DNA from: Micromonospora sp. WMMD1102
Lineage (GTDB): Bacteria; Actinomycetota; Actinomycetes; Mycobacteriales; Micromonosporaceae
Direction of reading: 5' to 3'
Assembly: GCF_029626265.1 (NCBI RefSeq)
Contig: NZ_JARUBN010000001.1
Coordinates: forward strand, 682,001-746,000
DNA length: 64,000 nt
Numbering within the stretch: position 1 is the stretch's first letter; each line of letters begins with the position of its first letter. Below are positions 1-8,128 of this stretch, one piece after another. A program made the position numbers and the translations under genes. The notes beneath the pieces were generated by a model, which saw only the letters and a list, made by a program, of their open reading frames with translations, did not search any database and was not told where the DNA came from.

Positions 1-542
1 TACATCGGTGCAGGCGCGCGCATGACCTGGAAGTCGGGGTTACGGACGCTGGCGACGGTGCTGGACGGATGGAATTCGCCGAGCATGAGACCTCGCCTCA
101 CGAACTCCATCCGCAACACCCGGTGCCCGCCGTCGATGAAGCCGGCCGCCTCGGCCGGCTGAACGTCAGGGAAGAAGGCCAGCAGTGTTCCCGAACGGAA
201 GTCCGTCTGCTCATTGAAGATCTCGCGGAACAGCGCCGGCAGGTAAAGGCCCTTCTCCACGGCCTCGTCCCTGTCCGACCGCTGGGTACGGATCGTCACG
301 AGCCAGACGAGGTTGCGCTGCATCGCGTACCTGAGCCTCGTGCACACGTCGCCCGGTCGCTTGATGTCGGGATGCGGCGCCGCCACGAACTCGTCGAGCC
401 AACGCAGACAGGACCGGTACGTGGGGTACCGCGCGAACAGCGCCGAAGCGTTGTTGATGTCGGTGAGTGACCCGTTCTCGAAGGGATAGCGCTCAACCAC
501 GGCATGGGCCACCTGCGCCATGCCGGTTGGCGGGCTTACCAT
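1..542 (-). CDS. DUF6875 domain protein (3' end outside window)
   Basis: The reading frame starts at ATG 542 behind a purine-rich GGAGGAAG site and is still open at the window edge, giving about 180 visible residues. The layout matches DUF6875 proteins of actinomycetes: an early segment reading WLDEFVAAPHPDIKRPGDVC, a central FFPDV, and a late GLMLGEFHP followed by VRNPDF. The biochemical function of this family is unknown to me; members often sit beside specialised-metabolism genes. It lies 170 bases downstream of the TfdA-type dioxygenase on the same strand, so the two are probably co-transcribed. The family call rests on remembered motif order, not on a search. Confidence 0.72.
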   Translation of the reverse strand, partial: MVSPPTGMAQVAHAVVERYPFENGSLTDINNASALFARYPTYRSCLRWLDEFVAAPHPDIKRPGDVCTRLRYAMQRNLVWLVTIRTQRSDRDEAVEKGLYLPALFREIFNEQTDFRSGTLLAFFPDVQPAEAAGFIDGGHRVLRMEFVRRGLMLGEFHPSSTVASVRNPDFQVMRAPAPM

Positions 543-711
543 CGTCTTCCTCCATGATCACTTAGGTGGCGCTGCTTAGGCGCGGGACGAGGAGCAGGGA
601 CGGGGTTTGCGGCGTGGCTACCGAGCCGGATCACTCAGGGATCGCGCGATGGGGATGCCGAGCGTGGGCGCGAACACGGCATGCAGGGCCGCCGCTCCGG
701 TGCTACGAGGT

Positions 712-1695
712 CTAGGCGCCGGGCTCGGTACCGAACGGCTTCCCGCTGACGAGCTCGGAGACGAAGCCGTCGGGGCCGACGGGCTTGTCCCCGACGATCG
801 TCACGCGGTGCAGGGTTCGCCTCGTCCCAGGCTTCAGGTCGGTTGCCGCGATGTGAGCCGTCGACCGGTTGTCCCACATCGCTACCGAACCCTCCTCCCA
901 ACGGAAGCGGACCGTGTACTCCGGCCTCGTGATCTGCGCGAACAGCAGGTCGAGGATGTGCCTGCTTTCGGCGGGCGACAGCCCGAGGATCCGGCCCGTG
1001 CGCGACGGGTTGACGAAGAGCGCCCGCTCGCCCGTTTCCGGATGGACCCGTACCACCGGATGGACGGCGACCAGCGGGTCCCCCTCGATCATGTCGATGA
1101 TTCTTCGATCGATCGGGTCGTGGTCGACCATGCGGTATCCGGCGAAGAAACTGTGCTCGGCCCGCAGAGCGTCGACGAAGGCGCGCAGCGGTGCCGACAG
1201 CCCTTCGTAGGCCGCGACCAGGTTTGTCCACTGGGTGTCCCCGCCCACCGGCGGGGCCACCTCCGCGCGCAGGATCGAGGCGGCCGGGGGGTTGACGGCA
1301 TGGGTCATGTCCGAGTGCCAACCCGTGATCGTCGTTGCCCACCGCGTCCGGTAGTGAGCCTCGTAGTCCTGGCCGTAGCGCTCCTCGTCGATCTGGGGCG
1401 AGATCGTCAGGATCTGGGGGTACTCGTCCAAGGCCGCGTTGCTCTGTGTACGAGAACGACGCGTGAGTTCGCCGAACCGCTGCCCGAGCGCGATGTGCTC
1501 GGCGTGAGTGAGCGTTTGCCTGCGGAAGAACAGTACCTTGTGGGCCAGCATCGCCCTCCGGATCTCCGCCACGGCATCTTCGGCCAACGACCCTGCCAAA
1601 TTCAATCCGACAACCTCGGCACCGATGTGGCCGCCGACCGGGCGGACATCAAGCTGTCCTGCGGTTGTGGTGTTGACGGACGCTTGCGTCGACAT
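712..1695 (-). CDS. TfdA/TauD-family Fe(II)/2-oxoglutarate dioxygenase
   Basis: A protein of about 327 residues with the TauD/TfdA fold signature: the HxD half of the iron-binding facial triad in TGWHSDMTH, the distal His in STAHIAATD, and the 2-oxoglutarate-binding Arg in RRTLHRVTI. Such enzymes couple 2-oxoglutarate decarboxylation to oxidation of sulfonates, aryloxyalkanoates or secondary-metabolite intermediates; the substrate cannot be read here. I chose ATG 1695 (MSTQAS) behind an AAGGCAGGA site. The frame stays open to 1812, but that upstream part overlaps a conserved promoter-like element and reads poorly as protein. It probably shares a transcript with the DUF6875 gene. Confidence 0.85.
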   Translation of the reverse strand: MSTQASVNTTTAGQLDVRPVGGHIGAEVVGLNLAGSLAEDAVAEIRRAMLAHKVLFFRRQTLTHAEHIALGQRFGELTRRSRTQSNAALDEYPQILTISPQIDEERYGQDYEAHYRTRWATTITGWHSDMTHAVNPPAASILRAEVAPPVGGDTQWTNLVAAYEGLSAPLRAFVDALRAEHSFFAGYRMVDHDPIDRRIIDMIEGDPLVAVHPVVRVHPETGERALFVNPSRTGRILGLSPAESRHILDLLFAQITRPEYTVRFRWEEGSVAMWDNRSTAHIAATDLKPGTRRTLHRVTIVGDKPVGPDGFVSELVSGKPFGTEPGA

Positions 1696-1807
1696 TCTCG
1701 TCCTGCCTTCCGAATTCGCCTCGACAAGAGCCGCCACAATCACTTCGCAGCCCTGGCGGATCTCTCGGGACGGTGCGATTACGACGCTTGATGTAACCAA
1801 CTGCACC

Positions 1808-1899
1808 ACCAACCATCACAGAGCGCATTGCACTCTGGGAATACCTACCTGTGGTCCGACCTCGAGTCCGACCTTCGGTCCGACATGGCCTTGAGCTGC
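1808..1899 (-). promoter_or_regulatory. Triple direct-repeat promoter/operator element, copy A
   Basis: Read toward the dioxygenase gene, positions 1884-1849 hold three contiguous 12-bp direct repeats, each beginning GTCGGAC and ending in AG. They are followed by the conserved stretch GTAGGTATTCCCAG (1848-1835). The same architecture recurs at 31417-31467, upstream of the NIT-domain kinase gene and in the same orientation relative to its gene. Similarity continues on both sides (GCAGCTCA upstream, GTGAT-GTT downstream). Tandem heptamers at one-turn spacing are typical of OmpR/SARP/PhoP-type operators. The binding protein is unknown, and assignment as a promoter is an inference. Confidence 0.65.
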
Positions 1900-2021
1900 C
1901 TATACGTCTGCAGCTGCCTGGATGACGTGGGAAGCGGCCGACCCTCTAGATTGAGATGCCTACCTTGATCACGGCGCGTAGTCGGCGAGGTGCCGGCTTG
2001 ATCCGCCGACCAACCTTGCCG

Positions 2022-2395
2022 TCAGATCGCTGTCCAGCGAATGGTGCGGTTGTTGTCGCGCAGCGAGCTGGCTCGGCGTTGGAGTTCGGTCAGCGCGGCG
2101 GACTTGTGGAGCCCAGTTCGGATGTATGCCGCAAGAGAGTGGAGATCCCGGATATCGCGAAACGTCCGGTAAGAGGGCCAGGCGGCGATGTCGTATCCGT
2201 AGGCACTGGTAAAGGCGAGGCGTTCGTCGGAGTCACCGAATCGGCTGCCGGGAGCGCCGACGAGCACCACATCCAATTCGCGCGGTCCGATGCAAGCACC
2301 TTCCCAGTCGGTCAGGACGTAGCCGTACGAGCTTGTCGGGTCGGGTAAGGGGTTGCCGGGGTGGGCATCGTTGTGGACGAGATCGCCCCTACCAG
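2022..2395 (-). pseudogene. Aminoglycoside/choline phosphotransferase-like relic (C-terminal part only)
   Basis: The frame encodes the C-terminal half of an APH-family kinase. The catalytic loop is visible as VHNDAHPGN, followed by the metal-binding DWEGACIGP. The N-terminal ATP-binding lobe is missing: upstream of the catalytic loop the frame turns into low-quality sequence, and an IS701-type transposase remnant begins about 140 bases further on. A full enzyme would have 250-300 residues; about 120 are recognisable. It is probably non-functional, cut off by an insertion event. Confidence 0.6.
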
Positions 2396-2529
2396 CTTCA
2401 GCACCTGCTCTCTGGGGGCAGCTTGGGATGACGACGCGGTGCGTGCCTTCGTCGCCCGGCAGAAGGAGCCATGATCTCCGACGAGACGGAAGACTTTGAG
2501 AGAGGGGCAGGCCCACCGCTGAGAGTCGG

Positions 2530-2670
2530 ACGCTTACACCGGCACCGCCGGCCGCATCGAGAGCGCGATCGTCGCGGTCTACGCACCGCGCACGGTCACG
2601 CGCTGGTCGACCGGGACCTGTACGCGCAGTGCGAATGGTTCAGCGACCCCGCCCCCGTGCGTCAGGCAGA
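2530..2670 (+). mobile_element. IS701-family transposase remnant, frameshifted
   Basis: In one forward frame the DNA reads YTGTAGRIESAIVAVYA, and after a shift of frame HGHALVDRDLYAQCEWFSDP. Both match the central catalytic part of IS701-type transposases, normally continuous as YTGTAGRIENAQVAVYL...GHALIDRELYLP. Nothing else of the element is recognisable, so this is a decayed fragment of about 140 bases. It sits where the phosphotransferase relic loses its N-terminal half, consistent with an insertion followed by deletion. Confidence 0.55.
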
Positions 2671-2808
2671 TTCGGCGACCGGCACGTCTTCGCGACCAAC
2701 AGAAGGCACTTCGACGATGTCATCGACGCCACTGCGCCGTTCCTCCTCGCCCGGATTGCAACGAGGTGAACGGCGGACATCCACCGTGAGCGAGCTCCGA
2801 CTGCCGTA

Positions 2809-5556
2809 CTAGAGGCAAATAGCCGACCACGAAGCGCGCAACACAATCCCCCCATCCGCATCGCCCCGGACGAGGGCCAGGTCGTCGGCGGGATCGGAGT
2901 GGGTCAGATGAATTTTCTCACCACTTCGGAAAAGGGCGTCGGCTACAGTGGTTTGGGCACGCGTCTCGTCAACTCCGGTGGCAGCGTCCACGAGAACCCG
3001 GTTGCCCGACTGGTAGGTGACCACGATCCAGCGCCCAAGGATCTCGAAGCTCTTCACGATTTTGGTAGGGACATTCCAGTTCACCTTCCCCGCCAGCGTC
3101 ACCCCGTGCAGCCCTCCGGTGCTGTCCTTGTTCACAAGGGTATGCGTTGTTGGCTTTAGGGCATTCACTTTTCGGTGGAATTCCTTGGTGAGCGCGCGCA
3201 CGGTGCGCTTGCCCGTTACAGACTCGGTAATCCAAATGCCATCGCGATAGTCAGGCAGAACAGCTGAGTTCTCGCATCCGTTATCGGCATAAGGGATATT
3301 GAGTGTGGCGGGGCCGTAGTCACGGATAACCTTGCCGGTGTTCAGATCGATGAGCAAAGGGTCGATCCACAGCGTCGATGCGGTGGGGCGGTCCGAAACG
3401 TGGCCGGTGTACCCCGCACTCGTCCACAAGGTCCTGCCGGTCCCGTCCACCATTCGAGACTTCTGCCCTGCAGAAAGCAGGATCCGATCCGGCCACGCCC
3501 CGAGGATCACGTCGCTCTCCGGGATCGCCGTGCCCTTGCCTTCGTCCGCCGGCGCCGTCGTCTCATTGCCCGTAAGCACGTCCCGGATATGCAGCGTGGC
3601 CTTCCAAGTCTCCTCGCTCAGGCCCTGTGCTGGCTGCGTTGCAACGGTTCCCCAGACCAGCTTCTCGCCCGCCAGTTTAATGCCTGTGGTCGAGCCACTA
3701 GGGAACCCCGTCAACCGGGTCACCGAGCCAGTAGTCATGTCAACGGCGGCCACCGTCCCGTTCTGGCAGTCAATCACCTGGGTAAACGGGGCAATCCACC
3801 CCAACTCAGCTGATCCACATTGCCCGTACACCTCGCCGGTGAGTACACCACCGGGTATCGGTCTAGGCCGGACCTGTTCTTTGAAATAGGCGAGCTCACT
3901 GTCGGCGAACTCAGGGTTGCCGCACGCATCAAGCACCGCCGAGTTAAGTGAGGCGAGCATGGCGTCGACGTCAGAGTTTACGAACCGCAGACGGCCTAGC
4001 GCCTCCACGGAAGTGGTCGGTGGCGGGGTCAATCGTCCAATCGCGTCCGCCAACGCCGTCGCCGCGTGGCTTACCCGTGCCCCGTGCGCTTTCATACCTT
4101 CGAGCGCCGCAACAAGCTGGGCGAACGTGGCGTCTTCGGCGAGCAGCGCGACGTGCTCGGAGCCGATTCGATCCGCTGACGGGCAGGACCATGCACCTCG
4201 GTTTACGCTACCAGTCTGCATGTCGCTCCGAGCAGCGTCGACAGCGACCGGTGAACTCCAAGCTGTGGGCCCTTGAGAGTCAGGAGAGTCGGTCAGGCTT
4301 GAAATGGCGGCCGTGCCAGAAACACTAGCTAGTGTCATCACCCCGGCCACTGCTATCGCCGCGAGGCCGCCGAGCCTGATGTTCGTCTTGCGAACCTGGT
4401 TCACGTCGCCAGCGGCAATCACCGAGTGCTTCATATCGATCGTGGCGGCGGCAACCTCGACCCTACGGATAGTGGTATCGGCAGCCGAGGGTCGAATAGC
4501 TACCTGATCCGACGATTGCTGCAGACCCTCCAATATCGAGTCGATACGCAATAGCTTTACACCAGCGTTTGCGGAAACTACGGCGACGAGAACCATGATT
4601 GCAAACGCGACTGCCCAGTCAAGGCGTTGAACGACCAAGCCCGCAAGACTCCCGCCGAGCACCGCAGCCACGCAAGCCAGTGCGGCTATATTCCGGCTTG
4701 GATGGATCAACTTACGCACGGGCTCAAGGTTCGCCTCATATACGGGAAGTTTTTCAAAATCGATGCCCATCGCCTGCTCCCAGGCGCGTCGCCGGGCGGG
4801 CGGCAGGCTGCTGACCTGGGTGATAGGCGTCACAGTTAGTTGAGAGTCGCCAGCTCGGGGGAAGTGCTCGGTGACAACGCCCAGCACAGCACCACCCGCC
4901 ACGACAACCGCACCGGACATTCCCGACCACGCGGATTCGTGGATAGCTTGGGCTCGCGGTGGCAGCGGCCGGGGAGTGCTTGTAACACGCAGAGTCAAGA
5001 GCCCCGAAACGAGACGATCTAGTGTCGGGATCTCTCCATTTACCTGCGCCGTTTCCCTGATTGGAGTCCGAGCATGATTTTGGGCTGGTGCGTACTCCAT
5101 GAACTTGGGGAAGCCGACGGCGCTGCAAGACGGGACAACCTGGGGAAGTGTTGCATGACGATCCACTCGGGCGAACCGAAGTTGGGGCAACTTGCTAATT
5201 TCATCGGTGCCACCATGCTCACGGCTCGCCACCTCAAGCAGTGCAAGATCCGCGAGCTTGGCGTCACCAGGATCGACAACTGTTGCTTGCCAGAGGACTT
5301 TAGAGACATGGCGGGACTGCGGGCCTTGATGCGAGCCAGTTGCACGACGGTGGGAATCCTGGTCTTGTAAACTCGCGGTCCGCATTGCCCGCACGTAGAC
5401 AGAGTGGCCGCTGGTCAAGACATGTGCCGAGGTGAGGACCTTTCGGCCTCCGACTAGAAGTCCGGAGCCCTGTGACCAACGGGGCGAGGCGGTGACGCCA
5501 TTGTCGACCAAGACCTCGACAACGCGATTATAAAATCCAATCTGCGAGGCATCCAT
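2809..5556 (-). CDS. Membrane-anchored trypsin-like protease with C-terminal propeller-like domain
   Basis: A 915-residue protein. Residues 1-265 form a trypsin-fold domain with His45 (LTSAHVL), probable Asp103 (LADLALLEV) and Ser214 in the Gly-x-Ser-Gly loop (SAWSGMSGAVVV). Two hydrophobic helices follow at about 289-307 and 312-332, then a linker with an IAAGDVNQV motif and a third helix at about 396-416. The remaining 500 residues read as repeated beta-strands of a WD40/PQQ-like propeller. There is no signal peptide, so the protease domain is predicted cytoplasmic with the propeller outside. The next gene upstream, 14 bases away, encodes its usual partner Trypco2. Such pairs are proposed parts of actinobacterial conflict systems, with the peptidase acting as an activator; that role is inferred. 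Confidence 0.8.
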   Translation of the reverse strand: MDASQIGFYNRVVEVLVDNGVTASPRWSQGSGLLVGGRKVLTSAHVLTSGHSVYVRAMRTASLQDQDSHRRATGSHQGPQSRHVSKVLWQATVVDPGDAKLADLALLEVASREHGGTDEISKLPQLRFARVDRHATLPQVVPSCSAVGFPKFMEYAPAQNHARTPIRETAQVNGEIPTLDRLVSGLLTLRVTSTPRPLPPRAQAIHESAWSGMSGAVVVAGGAVLGVVTEHFPRAGDSQLTVTPITQVSSLPPARRRAWEQAMGIDFEKLPVYEANLEPVRKLIHPSRNIAALACVAAVLGGSLAGLVVQRLDWAVAFAIMVLVAVVSANAGVKLLRIDSILEGLQQSSDQVAIRPSAADTTIRRVEVAAATIDMKHSVIAAGDVNQVRKTNIRLGGLAAIAVAGVMTLASVSGTAAISSLTDSPDSQGPTAWSSPVAVDAARSDMQTGSVNRGAWSCPSADRIGSEHVALLAEDATFAQLVAALEGMKAHGARVSHAATALADAIGRLTPPPTTSVEALGRLRFVNSDVDAMLASLNSAVLDACGNPEFADSELAYFKEQVRPRPIPGGVLTGEVYGQCGSAELGWIAPFTQVIDCQNGTVAAVDMTTGSVTRLTGFPSGSTTGIKLAGEKLVWGTVATQPAQGLSEETWKATLHIRDVLTGNETTAPADEGKGTAIPESDVILGAWPDRILLSAGQKSRMVDGTGRTLWTSAGYTGHVSDRPTASTLWIDPLLIDLNTGKVIRDYGPATLNIPYADNGCENSAVLPDYRDGIWITESVTGKRTVRALTKEFHRKVNALKPTTHTLVNKDSTGGLHGVTLAGKVNWNVPTKIVKSFEILGRWIVVTYQSGNRVLVDAATGVDETRAQTTVADALFRSGEKIHLTHSDPADDLALVRGDADGGIVLRASWSAICL

Positions 5557-5570
5557 CGAGATTGACCTTG

Positions 5571-5876
5571 TCAGCCGGGAAGATCGGCGGCGATAGAACC
5601 GATCTTGATACCCTCGTGATCACCGATCACAGGTGGGTCGAGAACGATTGTCACTTGCTGGATGGCTTCTCTAGCGTAGGACCCTTCCGCTCCAAGTTCA
5701 AAGACCCAAAGCTTCAGACCAGTTGAGCCAGTACCAGACATAGTGAGCCCGACTTGGAAATTCAGCGTGATTTGCCCAACTGGGAACTGAATACCGGACG
5801 CGTCTGTCGTCGCCATTGCCTGTAACAGCTCTTGTCGAACGAGCGCGACCGCGTCCGCCAGCGCTATCTTGGTCAC
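5571..5876 (-). CDS. Trypco2 (trypsin-co-occurring domain 2) protein
   Basis: The protein has about 101 residues if started at GTG 5876, behind AGGGCGG; an in-frame ATG at 5960 would add 28 poorly conserved residues. It shows the Trypco2 pattern: an N-terminal helix (IALADAVALVRQELLQAM), GIQFPVGQITLNFQVGL, and a C-terminal FELGAEGSYAREAIQQVTI strand-helix. The domain is known mainly from genes beside trypsin-like peptidases in multi-component conflict systems and is thought to be a small adaptor or substrate. Here it lies 14 bases upstream of the trypsin-domain gene and must be co-transcribed with it. Confidence 0.82.
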   Translation of the reverse strand: MTKIALADAVALVRQELLQAMATTDASGIQFPVGQITLNFQVGLTMSGTGSTGLKLWVFELGAEGSYAREAIQQVTIVLDPPVIGDHEGIKIGSIAADLPG

Positions 5877-6428
5877 TCGTACCGCCCTAACGGCTATCTC
5901 GGATCCTCGCGAGAGGATTGCTATCGGCGTCCGGTCGCCGGCCACAGTACCGCTGATCAATGTTCGGGTCAGTCGACTGTCGGCAGCACGACAGCCCTTC
6001 CCCGGTGAGGGACGTTTCAGCGGACCGTTTGGCCAGGCTGCCGGCTAGAGCGGCGTCAAGGCGCAATGATGGCGTTGCCCGGCTGCATCATGTAGGGCAT
6101 CAGGCGGACCGACCGGCGGGTCGCCAGTGTACAAACCGCGTCACGGTTATGGCCGTTCGGGTGGTCCTCGTTCTCCTGCTCAGCAACAGACTGCTAGGTG
6201 AAGTGCCGGCAGCTAACGGAAGCCCCGACGTGAGCGTCCTTCCATACCTTGAGCGGCGCAAATGAAATACGCCAGCACCGGGTTGGGTGGGCGCCGAATC
6301 CGCGGATCCCGCGTTGCCACGCTCGATACGGGACGAAGTCCCCTTAGTCATTTGCCCGATCGGCTCAGTCGATGCGTTCGGTTGGTCTAATCTTATCCAT
6401 CTTCACAAGCCCGACGTCTGGAGATCGT
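5877..6428. other. Intergenic region between divergent genes
   Basis: About 550 bases separate the minus-strand Trypco2 gene from the plus-strand lipoprotein gene and must contain both promoters. Short open frames here lack ribosome sites and coherent protein features. No repeat or RNA gene was recognised. Confidence 0.4.
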
Positions 6429-7030
6429 ATGCTACGACGATCAAGAGCCTCCACCGCTCTGGCCATTTCCGTCCTATGCGCGGGAGGGTGTGCGTCGATC
6501 CCAAGCGGACAGTCCCCATCCCCATCCCCATCCCCATCCTCCACCTCTCATCAGGCGGGTCAATCCAGCAGCAAACACCGGATTTGGAAGAAACTATCAA
6601 GCCAGCCGCCATCGCCTCTGAATGCGCCACGTTCGTCATACAAGCTAAGGACATAGAGGAAGTCCTAAAGACGACGGTCACCGAGGCCACTTACACCGAG
6701 GGTTACCTCGGCGGTCCGATGGAGAACTGCATCTACGCAACTACATCTCGGCGCGTCGGCGGCACATCGCAAGATCTACGCCTTGTATCGATCCGGGTCG
6801 TCGCAGATACCTCGTTATGGACCGACACCGACATCGCGGCTAAGTGGAAGGGGAGTGCGGACGGCAGCATTGGTGATGCCGTTCTCAAGAGCACCGGCGA
6901 CTCCGTGCCAAGTGTGGTATTCCTCAAAAGCGATCGGATGGTGGAGGTGTCCTTCATGGCCGAGGTTGGCACAGCCCAACTGCACGAATCCGCAGCTCAG
7001 TTGGCGGAGATAGCGGCGGCACGGCTATAA
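6429..7030 (+). pseudogene. DUF3558-like lipoprotein, split by a frameshift in a C-rich repeat tract
   Basis: From ATG 6429 (GGAG six bases upstream) the frame encodes a clear lipoprotein signal, MLRRSRASTALAISVLCAGG followed by Cys, then a Ser/Pro linker; this frame closes at 6656. The mature domain runs in another frame to the stop at 7030: CATFVIQAKDIEEVL, then GGPMENCIYATTS, about 150 residues with two Cys resembling DUF3558-type lipoproteins. The switch point falls in the CCCCAT repeat tract at 6514-6537. Either a base was lost in the genome or assembly, or the tract is a slippage switch. The reunited product would be a secreted lipid-anchored protein of unknown role. Confidence 0.6.
6514..6537. 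repeat. Four tandem CCCCAT units
   Basis: Four perfect hexanucleotide repeats lie inside the linker-coding part of the lipoprotein gene. In the signal-peptide frame they encode alternating Ser-Pro, the normal flexible linker. Gain or loss of whole units would keep the frame, but gain or loss of a single C in any run would join or split the two halves of the gene. Confidence 0.8.
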
Positions 7031-7300
7031 CACCCGGACGCCTCCTCCCCTGGGCCTAATGAGTTCTGGGAGCGAGCCATCCGGCAAACTCCTGGTGGGT
7101 AGGTAGCCACCGGCAGCTGAGCACTCCCTGAGCCTGGACGTTGAGTCCTGTTGAAAGGCGTGCCGCTGCTGGTCGGTGTGGAGAGTTGATCGCTGATGGG
7201 ATGTCGTGCCCGCCCGGTTGCGGCATGAGCACTGCTTCATTAGGTCGCTGATGGTTCTCCTCCTGGCTACCGGAGGTGATCGGTTCGATAGGCGGGAGAT
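7031..7300 (+). other. Non-coding DNA upstream of IS110 recombinase; possible left-end/bridge-RNA region
   Basis: These 270 bases precede the IS110-type recombinase frame and carry no gene. In intact IS110 elements the left non-coding end encodes a bridge RNA. The stretch could be the remains of such an end, but I did not identify a secondary structure or an element boundary. Confidence 0.25.
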
Positions 7301-7849
7301 GTGTTGCTGTTCGTAGGAGATGACTGGGCGGAGGACCATCACGATGTCGAGGTGATGGAGGCTTCCGGCCGTCGGCTGGCCAAGGCCCGGCTGCCCGAGG
7401 GCGTCGCGGGTATCACCAGGCTGCACGCGATGATCGGTCAGTGGCTCGACGACGACGTTGACGACACCGAGGATGTCGGCGCGCGGGTGAAGATTGGTAT
7501 CGAGACTGATCGGGGTCCGTGGGTCCAGGCGCTGATCGCCGCCGGTTACACGGTATACGCGGTCAACCCGTTGCAGGCAGCCCGCTACCGGGAACGCCTC
7601 GTGTTGTCCGGGGCCAAGAGCGACGCCGCCGACGCGCACATGCTCGCCGACATGGTGCGCACCGACTCGCACCAGTTGCGCCCGGTCGCCGGTGACAGCG
7701 CCGAGGCGGAGGCGGTCAACGTCGTCACCCGGATGCACAAGACGCTGATCTGGGAACGCACCCGGGCCGGCCAGCGGCTGCGGCACGCGTTGCGGGAGTA
7801 CTTCCCAGCAGCCACCGGCGTCGGCAAGTGTGTAGGTGGTCGGCAATAG
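7301..7849 (+). pseudogene. IS110-family transposase, truncated
   Basis: Starting at GTG 7301, 182 residues cover only the N-terminal DEDD (RuvC-like) domain: FVGDDWAEDHHDVEV, GIETDRGPW and the closing SGAKSDAADAHMLADMVRTD. Homology ends near EYFPAATGVG, after which the sequence changes character and stops. The C-terminal Transposase_20 domain with the catalytic Ser, about 200 residues in normal members, is absent. The fragment cannot catalyse transposition alone. Confidence 0.85.
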
Positions 7850-7931
7850 AGGCGACGGCCCGCTCCTGAAGCTCACCAGCTACGCAATGTGACGGTAGGG
7901 GCGACCCGGCGGCCCAGGATCTGTAGCCGAG

Positions 7932-8111
7932 ATGAGTGCACCCGATCATAAGGCCGATGGACACGAGCGAGGCGTCGCGGTAGTCCCTATTCCCAACGGC
8001 GCGTGGCGGAAGTATCGGCTCGGTGGCGGCTACCGTCCGAAGGAACAGCTCGAGCGGGCGCTCACGGCGGCCCTGGACGGCTTCGAGTGTTGGCGGCACG
8101 CATCGCGCTGA
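7932..8111 (+). CDS. Small hypothetical protein (59 aa)
   Basis: A short frame, MSAPDHKADGHERGVAVVPI onward, with G/C-rich third codon positions in its second half and a basic central part. I do not recognise it. It lies between the broken IS110 and the convergent 391-residue gene and may be a remnant rather than a live gene. Confidence 0.35.
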   Translation: MSAPDHKADGHERGVAVVPIPNGAWRKYRLGGGYRPKEQLERALTAALDGFECWRHASR

Positions 8112-8128
8112 GTCACCCGCACCCCTGT

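Noticed and set aside
607..1791. Plus-strand 394-codon frame opposite the dioxygenase gene
   Set aside because: Antisense to a clear TfdA-family gene; composition is Arg-rich and motif-free.
2671..2770. A segment reading GDRHVFATNRRHFDDVIDAT, recalling the C-terminus of PIN-domain toxins
   Set aside because: Too short, no start, and immediately after the IS701 remnant; could equally be chance. Not strong enough to list as a toxin relic.
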